Positions 1-6,172 are shown, counted from the first letter of the stretch. The stretch: 7,460 bases of DNA from an uncultured Methanofollis sp. (GCF_937919355.1 NZ_CALFSA010000064.1:1-7460), one strand, 5' to 3'. Notes: generated by a model from the letters alone, not told the origin. Numbers and translations are program-made.

Positions 1-675
1 CCCTTTGACCTTCCGGGACACCCGCCGCTGCAACACTTTCAACCGCTGGAGAGAGTTTTTCAGGTATCGAGGATTCTCGATCTTCTCTCCTGTGGAGAGA
101 GTTACAAAGTCTTTCAGCCCGACATCGATCCCGAGGGTAGTGTCCAGAGAGAAGGGTGCGGGTTCTGGTTCGATTTTCCCGTCATCAACAAGGATACTGA
201 CGAACCACTTCCCCGTCGATGTGACAGATACCGTAGCATACTTCATCTTCCCGGTGAAGACGCGGTGAAAGATAGTTCTAATCTTGCTGATCTTCGGGAG
301 TTTGATCCATCTCTGCTCAAAGTCTATGGAGTAACTCTGTGGCACCTGAAAGGACTGTATGGGGTTTTTCTTTGACTTGAACCGCGGAAATCCTTTTTTC
401 TCGCGGAAGAACCGGGTGAAGGCGTTGTCAAGGTTCTTGTTTGCACTCTGGAGAGACTGAGCATTAACTTCCTTGAGCCACGGGTACTCTTCTTTGAGGG
501 CAGGGAGACGGTTGTTCAGGTCGAAACATGAGAGTTTTTGACCTTCCTGCTCATATACCCTGATCTTCTGCTCCAGAGAATTGTTGTACACAAACCGACA
601 GGCATGGATATGCTTCATGAGGAGCATGACCTGCTCTCTCGAAGGATATATCCGATACTTGTAGGCTTGGAGCAT
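1..675 (-). CDS. tnpB: TnpB, RNA-guided nuclease of IS200/IS605 element (C-terminus off window)
   Basis: An open frame of 225 codons runs from ATG at 675 to the window edge without a stop; full TnpB proteins are usually about 370-400 aa. The N-terminus (MLQAYKYRIYPSREQ, then HACRFVYN) is the classic OrfB/TnpB helix-turn-helix start, and NAQSLQSANKNLDNAF and FREKKGFPRFKSK are typical of the middle region. GIDVGLKDF near residue 184 supplies the first RuvC aspartate (D184). The remaining catalytic Glu and Asp and the zinc finger would lie beyond position 1. TnpB is the ancestor of Cas12 and cuts DNA guided by an RNA made from the element's right end; it is not the transposase itself. No SD is visible, but a TATA-like stretch at 694-706 lies about 25 nt upstream, which fits a leaderless message. 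Nothing in the visible part is broken, so it may be functional. Confidence 0.88.
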   Translation of the reverse strand, partial: MLQAYKYRIYPSREQVMLLMKHIHACRFVYNNSLEQKIRVYEQEGQKLSCFDLNNRLPALKEEYPWLKEVNAQSLQSANKNLDNAFTRFFREKKGFPRFKSKKNPIQSFQVPQSYSIDFEQRWIKLPKISKIRTIFHRVFTGKMKYATVSVTSTGKWFVSILVDDGKIEPEPAPFSLDTTLGIDVGLKDFVTLSTGEKIENPRYLKNSLQRLKVLQRRVSRKVKG

Positions 676-693
676 ACAAGTAATTATAAGCCC

Positions 694-706
694 TATAATA
701 AAAAAT
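694..706 (-). promoter_or_regulatory. Candidate TATA box for tnpB
   Basis: On the minus strand this AT-rich stretch reads TTTTTTATTATAG. Its centre is about 25 bp before the tnpB ATG at 675, the spacing expected for an archaeal promoter with transcription starting at or next to the start codon. It lies inside the element's left end. Confidence 0.4.
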
Positions 707-732
707 AGTTTTCAGTAGATGGGACCATATCA

Positions 733-790
733 AAAGGGGTTCCGCTTTCACCCACGGCTGAAGGCCGTGGTTCTCCTGCTCCACCCCTTT
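733..790. repeat. Nested inverted repeats / hairpin of the IS left end
   Basis: A perfect 7-bp stem with a 5-nt loop (CCACGGC at 752-758, GCCGTGG at 764-770) is enclosed by a second perfect 8-bp pair (AAAGGGGT at 733-740, ACCCCTTT at 783-790). Subterminal hairpins of this kind are what TnpA recognises at IS200/IS605 ends. Here the hairpin lies between tnpB and the host gene, as expected for the left end. The outer pair could close a larger structure around the hairpin. Confidence 0.65.
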
Positions 791-1004
791 ACCCCGCAAG
801 ATAGATAAGGATAATGTGAGAGAAACCCTCGATCCCGGTAAGACCTGCGGCATACTCAGGAAAAACCTCTACTGTCCCTTTCTCGCTGCTGAAGATCCCC
901 TGGACCGGAACTCCATCGGGATCCGGGTACGGAGTGTGAACGATCCCGATGGGGCGATAGACGATCGATTCCTCCCCCGCGGCAGCGGATCGATGCTCTT
1001 TCAT
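789..1004 (-). pseudogene. trmO: TsaA/TrmO-like tRNA methyltransferase, 3' part removed by IS insertion
   Basis: The 71-codon frame from ATG at 1004 encodes the N-terminal part of a TsaA/TrmO-family (UPF0066, YaeB) protein. The family pattern is clear: YRPIGIVHTPYPDPDGVPVQG, then GTVEVFPEYAAGLTGIEGFSHIILIY at about residues 43-68. TrmO uses S-adenosylmethionine to N6-methylate t6A37 in certain tRNAs. Archaeal members are usually about 130-160 aa. Here the frame stops right after LAG, where family members continue with the second half of the beta-barrel, and IS left-end sequence starts at this point. The start is fixed by an in-frame TGA three codons upstream. A TTTATTT box at 1027-1033 lies about 26 bp upstream, so the message may be leaderless. 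The missing 3' part may survive beyond the element, off the left edge. The fragment is unlikely to be active. Confidence 0.75.
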
Positions 1005-1025
1005 ACCATCTCATTAACCAGGAGA

Positions 1026-1033
1026 GAAATAAA
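1026..1033. promoter_or_regulatory. Possible TATA element between trmO-like gene and MOT1 gene
   Basis: AAATAAAG on plus (CTTTATTT on minus) is the only AT-rich motif in the 66-bp divergent intergenic region. On minus it sits about 26 bp before the trmO-like ATG. On plus it would place transcription near 1055, ahead of the SD of the transporter gene. The match is short, so this is tentative. Confidence 0.3.
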
Positions 1034-1070
1034 GAGCCGTACATAACGGGGGTACAGGAGAGAGGAAGAT

Positions 1071-2204
1071 ATGGAAGAGGGAAGATCAGGCCTCCCGGCT
1101 ATCAGGTTCAATCTCTCTGAGGCCGCCGGGTCTGTCGGCGACTTCGGGACCATCCTCCCTATCGTGCTCGGCGTCGCCCTGGTCTGCAACGTGAACCTCG
1201 CGTACATCTTCCTCTTCTTCGCTCTCTGGTACGCCATTTCAGGGATCTATTACCGTCTCCCCATCCCGGTCGAACCCCTGAAAGCCGTCGGGGCGATCGC
1301 GATCGCCGAGGGCCTCACCGCCGGGGAGATCGCTGCCTCAGGACTGATCATGGGCGTTATCTTCCTCGCCCTCGGCCTTGTCGGCGGCATGCGCTATCTC
1401 AGCGACCGTATCCCGACCTCTGTCATCCGCGGCGTGCAGGCAGGCCTCGCCCTCCTCCTCCTGAAGACCTCCATCGGCTTCGTCGCCGACGATCCCCTCT
1501 TCGCCGCGATCTCGGTGATCATCGTCCTCCTCTTCTTCCTCGCCGCCTTCCGCTGGGAGGTCAGGGACCTCTCGGCCCTCCTCGTCCTCGGCATCGGCGT
1601 CGGCGCGGGCGCGCTCACCGCGGGTCTCCCGCCCCTCTCAGCAATATCCCTTCCTCCCCTCGTCCTCCCGAACCCTGCCGACCTCGTCTTCGCCGCATGG
1701 TACCTCGTCCCCTCGCAGATCCCCCTGACCCTCACCAATGCCATCCTTGCCACGGCCCTTCTGGCACGGGACCTCTTCAAAGCCGAGGTCGATCCCGACC
1801 GCCTCTCCCGGACGATCGGCGTCATGAACATCGTCTCCGTCCCCTTCGGTGGATTTCCTATGTGCCACGGTGCCGGCGGTCTTGCCGCCCAGTACAGATT
1901 CGGCGCCAGGACCGGCGGATCGAATATTATCGCCGGCATCATCTTCCTGGGTTTCGCCCTCTTCTTCGCCTCGCCCGAGAGCCTCGCCCTCATCCCGATG
2001 GGGGTCTTTGGCGGTCTTCTCATCTTTGCGGCGGTCGAACTCGGCAAACACAGCATGAAGACCGATTCCATCTCTGTCACCGTGGTCATCGCCGCCATCT
2101 CGGTTCTCATAAACATCACGGCGGGTTTTGTCATCGGGCTCCTGCTCGCCTGGGCACGGGAGAGGTACAGGAGGGGCAGGGCGGCAAAAAGAGAGGCATT
2201 GTAA
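1071..2204 (+). CDS. MOT1-family molybdate transporter (SulP-related)
   Basis: This 377-aa, strongly hydrophobic integral membrane protein has the two repeated blocks of the MOT1 molybdate transporter family (related to SulP sulfate carriers). In the first half are GSVGDFGTILP (residues 20-30) and PIPVEPLKAVGAIA (64-77). In the second half are QIPLTLTNAI (216-225) and FPMCHGAGGLAAQYRFGART (262-281). These are the hallmark segments shared with plant and algal MOT1 and bacterial homologues. The predicted role is high-affinity uptake of molybdate, possibly sulfate or tungstate, across the cell membrane. Length fits the prokaryotic family, and the C-terminus ends in a short basic tail (RERYRRGRAAKR). 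The start is supported by GAGGA at 1062-1066, just before the ATG. The gene converges on the tungstate ABC importer, forming an oxyanion uptake locus. Substrate preference cannot be read from sequence alone. Confidence 0.85.
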   Translation: MEEGRSGLPAIRFNLSEAAGSVGDFGTILPIVLGVALVCNVNLAYIFLFFALWYAISGIYYRLPIPVEPLKAVGAIAIAEGLTAGEIAASGLIMGVIFLALGLVGGMRYLSDRIPTSVIRGVQAGLALLLLKTSIGFVADDPLFAAISVIIVLLFFLAAFRWEVRDLSALLVLGIGVGAGALTAGLPPLSAISLPPLVLPNPADLVFAAWYLVPSQIPLTLTNAILATALLARDLFKAEVDPDRLSRTIGVMNIVSVPFGGFPMCHGAGGLAAQYRFGARTGGSNIIAGIIFLGFALFFASPESLALIPMGVFGGLLIFAAVELGKHSMKTDSISVTVVIAAISVLINITAGFVIGLLLAWARERYRRGRAAKREAL

Positions 2205-2262
2205 CAGCCCTCCCGTTCGAGTGATATCCCCCAGATCTAAGAGAGGATGCGCGGGTCCCCAC

Positions 2263-2282
2263 TCCCCCCGCGATCAGGGGGA
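2263..2282. terminator. GC-rich inverted repeat between convergent transporter genes
   Basis: CCCCC (2265-2269) and GGGGG (2277-2281) can form a short hairpin about 60 bp after the MOT1 stop. No T-run follows, so a terminator role is uncertain; it may only help separate the two convergent units. Confidence 0.25.
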
Positions 2283-2327
2283 AGACATCAAACCTCGTAG
2301 GAGGGATCCAACGAAGCCTCCTGATCC

Positions 2328-2332
2328 AAAAA
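2328..2332 (-). terminator. Oligo-T stretch after tupC
   Basis: On minus a run of five T residues follows the tupC stop by 6 nt. It is followed by a weak stem (AGGAGG at 2299-2304 with CCTCCT at 2317-2322). Archaeal RNA polymerase terminates at oligo-T, so this is a plausible but weak terminator for tupABC. Confidence 0.3.
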
Positions 2333-2338
2333 GGGGAT

Positions 2339-3412
2339 TCACTCCTCGACGACGTGGACGGCGCTGGCCTTGAAGGAGATCTTCACCGCCTTCCCCACCC
2401 TGATGCCGAGGTCCTCGGCAGACTTCCAGGTGATAAGGGCGGTAAAGGGGATGCCGCAGTCGATTGTAAGGTGGTTGAGGGGCCCGTAGGCCTTCACCCC
2501 CGTCACTCTCCCGGAGAGGACGTTTCGCGCCGAGATGCCGGTCCCGTCGGCGAGGTGGATGGTGATGTCCTCCGGCTTGATACAGGCGCAGACCTTCGTC
2601 CCCGGGGCAAGAGGAGTGACCGCGGCGATCGTCACCCCCCCGGCGGCGATGGCGGCGACACCGTCGCGGTTCTCCCGCACCGTTCCCTCGATGATGTTCT
2701 CGATCCCGACAAAACGCGCCACATGCCTGTTCTTCGGCATCGCGAAGACCTCCCTCGGCGTGCCGATCTGCGCAAAGACCCCGTCCATCAGCACCCCGAT
2801 CCTGTGGGCGAGCCTCTGGCCCTGGAGCATGTCATGCGTTGAGAGGACCACAGTCTGGTTCATTTCCCGGTTGATCCGCACGACCAGGTCCTCGATCGCC
2901 TCGGTCGCCACGGGGTCGAGGTTTGCAGTCGGTTCGTCGAGGAGGAGGACGACCGGATCGGTGACGACAGCACGGGCAATGGCAACCCTCTGCATCTCTC
3001 CCCCCGAAAGGGTCTTCGCCTTCCGCATTTCATAACCGGAAAGACCGATCACCTCCAGGGCCGCCGTGATCTTCTCCCTGATCTCGGCCTCGGGGACATG
3101 CCGCATCCGCAGGCCGATCGCAATGTTGTCGTAGACGCTCTCATTGAAGGCTGCCGGTTTCTGAAAGACCATCGCCATCCGCCGCCTGAACGCGAGGGCA
3201 CTCACCCGCTCCGCGTGGATGGCGGCACCGTCGAGGAGGATCTCCCCCCCCGAAGGGGTATCGAGGAGGTTGATCAGGCGGAGGAGAGTGGACTTGCCCG
3301 ACCCCGAAGGGCCGATAATCGCAAAAATCTCGCCGTCCCGGATCGTTGCGTTCACGTCTGTCAGCACGACCTTTTCGCCGAAATTCTTTGCAACATGCCT
3401 GAGTTCAATCAT
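2339..3412 (-). CDS. tupC: Tungstate ABC transporter, ATP-binding protein
   Basis: This 357-aa ABC ATPase would power tungstate import through TupB. All nucleotide-binding motifs are intact: Walker A GPSGSGKST (34-42), Q-loop Gln84, signature LSGGE (135-139), Walker B LLLDE (156-160), D-loop NLD and H-loop His193 (STHD). After the ATPase core (about 1-235) comes a roughly 120-residue C-terminal part ending in a TOBE-like domain (about 293-355), typical of oxyanion importers of the Mod/Wtp/Tup type, where such a domain can sense the anion. The start lies 3 nt after the tupB stop. GGTGA overlapping the tupB stop codon serves as SD, which indicates translational coupling. The specificity call rests mainly on the tupA and tupB neighbours. 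A molybdate/tungstate WtpC role is the alternative. Confidence 0.85.
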   Translation of the reverse strand: MIELRHVAKNFGEKVVLTDVNATIRDGEIFAIIGPSGSGKSTLLRLINLLDTPSGGEILLDGAAIHAERVSALAFRRRMAMVFQKPAAFNESVYDNIAIGLRMRHVPEAEIREKITAALEVIGLSGYEMRKAKTLSGGEMQRVAIARAVVTDPVVLLLDEPTANLDPVATEAIEDLVVRINREMNQTVVLSTHDMLQGQRLAHRIGVLMDGVFAQIGTPREVFAMPKNRHVARFVGIENIIEGTVRENRDGVAAIAAGGVTIAAVTPLAPGTKVCACIKPEDITIHLADGTGISARNVLSGRVTGVKAYGPLNHLTIDCGIPFTALITWKSAEDLGIRVGKAVKISFKASAVHVVEE

Positions 3413-3415
3413 GGT

Positions 3416-4102
3416 TCACCGCTGCTGGTAGATGGTCACCACCGTGTTCACGACGAGGGCGATGCCGAGGAGAATGATCCCGAGGGCGATCGAGGACCCG
3501 ATATTCCACTGCGAAGTGTTGAGGGAGATCGCCGTCGTCAGGACGCGGGTCCGCCCGTAGATGTTCCCGCCGATGAGGATCGCAGCACCCACCTCGGAGA
3601 TCGCCCGGCCGAAACCGAGGGCAACCGCCCCGAGGATCGCAAACCTGGCCTCCCTGACGACGTGCCTCAAAAACTGGAGGCGCGTCGCCCCGAGGGAGAG
3701 GATCGTGTCCCGGATCGTCGCGTCCACCCCTGAAAGGGCGGTGATCGTGAGCCCGGTCATGATGGGGAGGATCAGGATCATCTGGGCAAGGATCATCGCC
3801 TGCGGCGTGAAGAGGATGCCGAGAAAACCAAGAGGGCCGTGGCGGGTGAGGAGGAGGAAGAGGAGCAGACCGACGATGACGGTCGGGAGGGAGTACAGGG
3901 TCTGTATCACCTGGATCAGGACTTTTTTCCCGGGGAAATCGTTGAACTGGATGGCGGCCCCGAAGGGGACGGCGATGAGCGTCGCTATAACCGTCGCAGT
4001 CAAGGAAACGGCGAGGGAGAGGGCGGTGATCTCCATGACGTCGGGGTCAAGGGTGACGATGAGGTGGACCGCCTCAAGAATGCCATCGATGATAAAGCCC
4101 AT
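3416..4102 (-). CDS. tupB: Tungstate ABC transporter, permease
   Basis: This 228-aa membrane permease has about five hydrophobic spans and the binding-protein-dependent EAA loop, with LSLGATRLQFLRHVVREARF at about 136-155 and GFGRAISEVGAA at 163-174. GGNIYGRTRVLTTAI (178-192) is characteristic of TupB-type permeases. It forms the membrane channel through which tungstate passes to the cytoplasm, with TupC as the motor. I chose the ATG at 4102 because GAGGAG (4109-4114) lies 6 nt upstream. A GTG at 4105 directly before it would add one residue and comes right after an in-frame TGA. The gene is second in tupABC. The 60-nt gap from tupA contains TTTTAATAC at 4126-4134, which could be an internal promoter. 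Confidence 0.88.
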   Translation of the reverse strand: MGFIIDGILEAVHLIVTLDPDVMEITALSLAVSLTATVIATLIAVPFGAAIQFNDFPGKKVLIQVIQTLYSLPTVIVGLLLFLLLTRHGPLGFLGILFTPQAMILAQMILILPIMTGLTITALSGVDATIRDTILSLGATRLQFLRHVVREARFAILGAVALGFGRAISEVGAAILIGGNIYGRTRVLTTAISLNTSQWNIGSSIALGIILLGIALVVNTVVTIYQQR

Positions 4103-4162
4103 CACTCACTCCTCTGAAGAGACAGTATTAAAAGGAAGAGAAGGGGGAAAAACCCTGCGGCT

Positions 4163-5149
4163 TTATGCCACCGGCTCTTCCACTTCGGACTGGTTCACGC
4201 CGATCTTCTCCCAGTTGCCTGCGGCAGGGTAGAAGAGGGGTTCGCCGTACTTGTCAACGCCGAACTCGGCGATCGTCTTCTGCGTTTCGGGCGAGATCAG
4301 GTAGTTGGTCCACTCTTTTGCGATGGTTACGTTCACACCGGGATGCTTCGCCGGGTTGATCCTCATCACGGAGTAGACATTGAGGAGGACATCGCCCTCT
4401 TCGACAAGAGGCACGAGACTGATCTTGTCCTTGCTCGCAAGGTACGTGCCGATGTCGGAGAGCGTGTAGGCCTGCTTCTCGTCGGCCATCACGAGGGTCG
4501 CACCCATGCCGGTGCCGGCCTCGATGTACCAATCGCCAGATTTCTGGATGTCTTTCGAGTAGTTGAAGCCTGCAGACTTCCAGATTGCCTTCTCCTTGGA
4601 GTGCGTGCCTGAGTCGTCACCGCGGGAGACGAACTTCACCGTCGCCGGGTCGGCAAGGCCCTTCTCCCGGATCGTGGTGAAGGCCTTTTCGGGAGTCATG
4701 TTCTTGATGCCTGCCGGGTCGTTGGCCGGTCCGACGACGATGAAGAAGTTGTAGGCGAAGACGCGGCGGTCAAGGCCGTAGCCTGCCGCAAGGAACGCGT
4801 CCTCACGGGTGCGGTCATGAACCATCATCACGTCCACGTCACCGTTCTCCCCGTAACCGAGGGCCTTGCCGGTGCCGGCCGAGATGATGTCGACCTTTGC
4901 GTTATACTTCTTCTCGAAGTCTGCCTTCAGGGCGTCAAGGAGACCGGTATCATAGAGACTGGTCGTCGTAGCGATGAGGAGAGTCTGCGTCTCCGCCGGA
5001 GTTGCAGTCGTTGTCGGTAATGGCGTCGTCGCTGCCTCAGTTGGCGTTGCCGTAGGTGTGGGGGTCACATTCCCCGTACCGGTACAGCCGCAAGCAAGGG
5101 CAGCAATGACCATGACAGCTGCAAGCAGCACAAAAATGCTCTTTTTCAT
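4163..5149 (-). CDS. tupA: Tungstate-binding lipoprotein of ABC importer
   Basis: This 328-aa substrate-binding protein would capture tungstate outside the membrane and deliver it to TupB. Residues 1-22 form a lipoprotein signal (MKKS, hydrophobic core, then ACGC) with two possible lipidation cysteines, C20 and C22. A Thr/Pro-rich tether follows at about 28-55. The mature domain starts with LLIATTTSLYDTGLLDAL, where the TTTS motif is conserved in TupA, then GTGKALGYGENGDVDVMMVH, and later SRGDDSGTH, the second oxyanion-binding signature of TupA. TupA proteins bind tungstate much more tightly than molybdate; that is family knowledge, not shown here. There is no SD: GTTACC precedes the ATG and a strong TATA box lies about 33 bp upstream, so the mRNA is probably leaderless or has a very short leader. 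It is the first gene of tupABC. Confidence 0.9.
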   Translation of the reverse strand: MKKSIFVLLAAVMVIAALACGCTGTGNVTPTPTATPTEAATTPLPTTTATPAETQTLLIATTTSLYDTGLLDALKADFEKKYNAKVDIISAGTGKALGYGENGDVDVMMVHDRTREDAFLAAGYGLDRRVFAYNFFIVVGPANDPAGIKNMTPEKAFTTIREKGLADPATVKFVSRGDDSGTHSKEKAIWKSAGFNYSKDIQKSGDWYIEAGTGMGATLVMADEKQAYTLSDIGTYLASKDKISLVPLVEEGDVLLNVYSVMRINPAKHPGVNVTIAKEWTNYLISPETQKTIAEFGVDKYGEPLFYPAAGNWEKIGVNQSEVEEPVA

Positions 5150-5175
5150 GGTAACTTTACTATCACGACCCCCAT

Positions 5176-5188
5176 CTTATATATATTG
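5176..5188 (-). promoter_or_regulatory. TATA box of tupABC
   Basis: On minus this reads CAATATATATAAG, a strong archaeal TATA-type element centred about 33 bp before the tupA ATG at 5149. It predicts transcription starting near 5155. The region is also AT-rich on plus and could contribute to the divergent winged-helix gene. Confidence 0.6.
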
Positions 5189-5202
5189 CCATATTATAGG
5201 AT

Positions 5203-5226
5203 CAGTTATCGAGATCTGATTAACTG
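5203..5226. promoter_or_regulatory. Inverted repeat, candidate operator in tupA/wHTH intergenic region
   Basis: CAGTTA (5203-5208) and TAACTG (5221-5226) form a perfect 6-bp inverted repeat with a 12-bp spacer. An overlapping imperfect palindrome (ATCAGTTATC / GAGATCTGAT, 5201-5220, 8 of 10 positions matching) is also present. The repeat sits about 15 bp upstream of the tupA TATA box, a place where a dimeric regulator could act on tupABC, on the divergent gene, or on both. The binding protein is unknown; the adjacent winged-helix protein and a ModE/TunR-type regulator are possibilities. Confidence 0.35.
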
Positions 5227-5315
5227 CTCCCGAAGAGGGGAGATTCCAGGAAATACGAATGTTTTATCATACAAGGCGCTCTACTGAGAGCATCCTGATC
5301 TCACAGAGGAGAACC

Positions 5316-5588
5316 ATGGAACAAATAAGCAAAAATGCCGAAAAGATTCTTTATGCTCTTGCCGGAAGCAAAATGCGCCAGTACTCCGGCAAAGAACTCT
5401 CGGAGATGACCGGCCTCGCGCCGGCCGAGGTGAGCATGGCGGTGCGGGAGCTCCAGAAAGAGGGAGCGATCGATGTTCACATCCGCGCCTCGTCAGACCC
5501 CTATACCTTCACCTCCATAGCCATCACCCCGAAAGGGAGAGTGATCATTCAGGATAAGGACCTGAAGACCCCGCACTGCGACACCTGA
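5316..5588 (+). CDS. Small winged helix-turn-helix protein, possible regulator
   Basis: This 90-aa protein looks like a single winged helix-turn-helix domain. A first helix (about 4-19) is followed by YSGKELSEMTGL (23-34), a recognition helix APAEVSMAVRELQKEGA (35-51), and a wing ending in TPKGRVIIQ (71-79). This is the layout of MarR- and PadR-like or Rrf2-like archaeal regulators, but I recognise no specific family and see no ligand domain. ATG at 5316 is preferred because GAGGAG (5306-5311) lies just before it. An in-frame ATG at 5259 lacks such a site and would add 19 atypical residues. The gene is divergent from tupABC across 166 bp, so control of tungstate uptake or autoregulation is a reasonable inference. 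It lacks the oxyanion-binding (Mop/TOBE) domain of ModE. Confidence 0.7.
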   Translation: MEQISKNAEKILYALAGSKMRQYSGKELSEMTGLAPAEVSMAVRELQKEGAIDVHIRASSDPYTFTSIAITPKGRVIIQDKDLKTPHCDT

Positions 5589-5598
5589 CCATCACCCT

Positions 5599-5604
5599 CT
5601 TTTT
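5599..5604 (+). terminator. Oligo-T between convergent wHTH and lipoprotein genes
   Basis: CTTTTT follows the wHTH stop codon by about 10 nt and overlaps the stop codon of the convergent lipoprotein gene. The two genes are only 15 bp apart, so this T-run is the only visible candidate for ending plus-strand transcription. Confidence 0.3.
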
Positions 5605-6107
5605 CAGTCCTTCACCGCGACGACCGCACCATAGACATACGGCTCCCCCACTCTCAGGTTCTTCTGTTCGGAGTCGCCGGGGAGATCTGCCTGCACGCGG
5701 ACGGAGGCGTCATAGACGGAGAAGAAGACGGTCTTATAGGGGATGCCTGCTTTTCGCACATCATCTGCTGAAGACGGGACAAAACCAGGTTTTTCCGCGG
5801 CATTATAGGCGAAGAAGGTGGCGAGGACGTCGACGCCGTCCCGGGCGATCGCCGCACCCTGCGGGTCGGCGGAGAGTTTGAGGACGACGCCCGAACCGTC
5901 GCTCCGTTCCACGGCAGAAAGATCGATCTTCATCCCGGAGAGGCGGGGGTCGACGACAAGCACCGGGCTTTCCACGAGGGGCGGGGTCGGCGTCACGACC
6001 GGCGTCGGTGTCGGAGTCTGCCTGTCGGCCGGAGAGGTGGCGCACCCGGCGATGAAAGAGGCGGCAAGGAGGCAGAGAACAAGGAGAGCTGATATCCTCA
6101 TGTCCAT
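5604..6107 (-). CDS. Small lipoprotein of unknown function
   Basis: This is a predicted 167-aa surface lipoprotein. From ATG at 6107 it reads MDMRISALLVLCLLAASFIAGC, a lipoprotein signal with lipidated Cys at residue 22, followed by a Thr/Pro/Val linker (TPTPTPVVTPTPP). The mature part has alternating beta-like segments (SPVLVVDPRLSG, GVVLKLSADPQG, DVLATFFAYNAAEKPGF, YKTVFFSVYDASVRVQADLPG, EPYVYGAVVAVKD), suggesting a compact beta-sandwich. I recognise no family. A second ATG at 6101 would remove two residues. The frame extends upstream to 6335, but that part overlaps the NifB-like gene and is replaced by the correct signal-peptide start. No SD is present, and TTATAT at 6130-6135 is about 25 bp upstream, so the mRNA is probably leaderless. 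Confidence 0.7.
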   Translation of the reverse strand: MDMRISALLVLCLLAASFIAGCATSPADRQTPTPTPVVTPTPPLVESPVLVVDPRLSGMKIDLSAVERSDGSGVVLKLSADPQGAAIARDGVDVLATFFAYNAAEKPGFVPSSADDVRKAGIPYKTVFFSVYDASVRVQADLPGDSEQKNLRVGEPYVYGAVVAVKD

Positions 6108-6129
6108 GGGCGAGAATCGACCGGGGGCG

Positions 6130-6135
6130 ATATAA
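6130..6135 (-). promoter_or_regulatory. Candidate TATA box of the lipoprotein gene
   Basis: On minus the sequence reads CTTATATCG, with TTATAT centred about 25 bp before the ATG at 6107. This spacing predicts a leaderless transcript and agrees with the absence of an SD. Confidence 0.45.
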
Positions 6136-6165
6136 GCGTTCTCCGGGGGGCCATGATCCGAACGG

Positions 6166-6172
6166 TAATATA
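6166..6172 (+). promoter_or_regulatory. Candidate TATA box of the NifB-like gene
   Basis: TAATATA lies 32-38 bp before the ATG at 6204 and predicts transcription starting near 6194, with a leader of about 10 nt. GAGGTGA at 6175-6181 would lie outside such a transcript. It would matter only if initiation is further upstream and translation starts at GTG 6192. Confidence 0.4.

Larger units (their letters stand above)
1..800 (-). mobile_element. IS200/IS605-superfamily (IS1341-like) element, left part
   Basis: This is the left part of an insertion element, read on the minus strand: a structured non-coding left end (about 676-800) followed by tnpB (675 to beyond position 1). The left end directly abuts the broken trmO-like gene, with no tnpA between them, so on this side it resembles a tnpB-only IS1341-type element. 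Elements of this group transpose as single-stranded DNA with a Y1 transposase (TnpA), which would have to be supplied in trans or lie outside the window. The region is visibly more AT-rich than the flanking genes. The exact left boundary is uncertain and probably falls between 785 and 805. The right end and any omega (reRNA) guide region would lie off the left edge. Confidence 0.8.

Noticed and set aside
551..853. 100-codon minus-strand frame across the IS left end and trmO junction
   Set aside because: It lies in a different frame from both tnpB and the trmO-like fragment, covers the left-end hairpin, and has no recognisable product.
1394..2134. Long minus-strand open frame (246 codons) opposite the MOT1 gene
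   Set aside because: It is a shadow of the high-GC plus-strand gene. Its translation is Arg/Pro/Ala-rich with no family motifs, while the plus frame has clear MOT1 motifs.
5201..5303. Other short inverted repeats, such as TGAGA/TCTCA at 5285-5303, as further operators
   Set aside because: A five-base match with a 9-nt spacer is expected by chance in a region this size. Only the longer CAGTTA/TAACTG pair was kept, at low confidence.
5259..5315. Upstream ATG giving a 109-aa version of the winged-helix protein
   Set aside because: The extra 19 residues are not domain-like and no SD precedes 5259. ATG 5316 has a strong GAGGAG just upstream.
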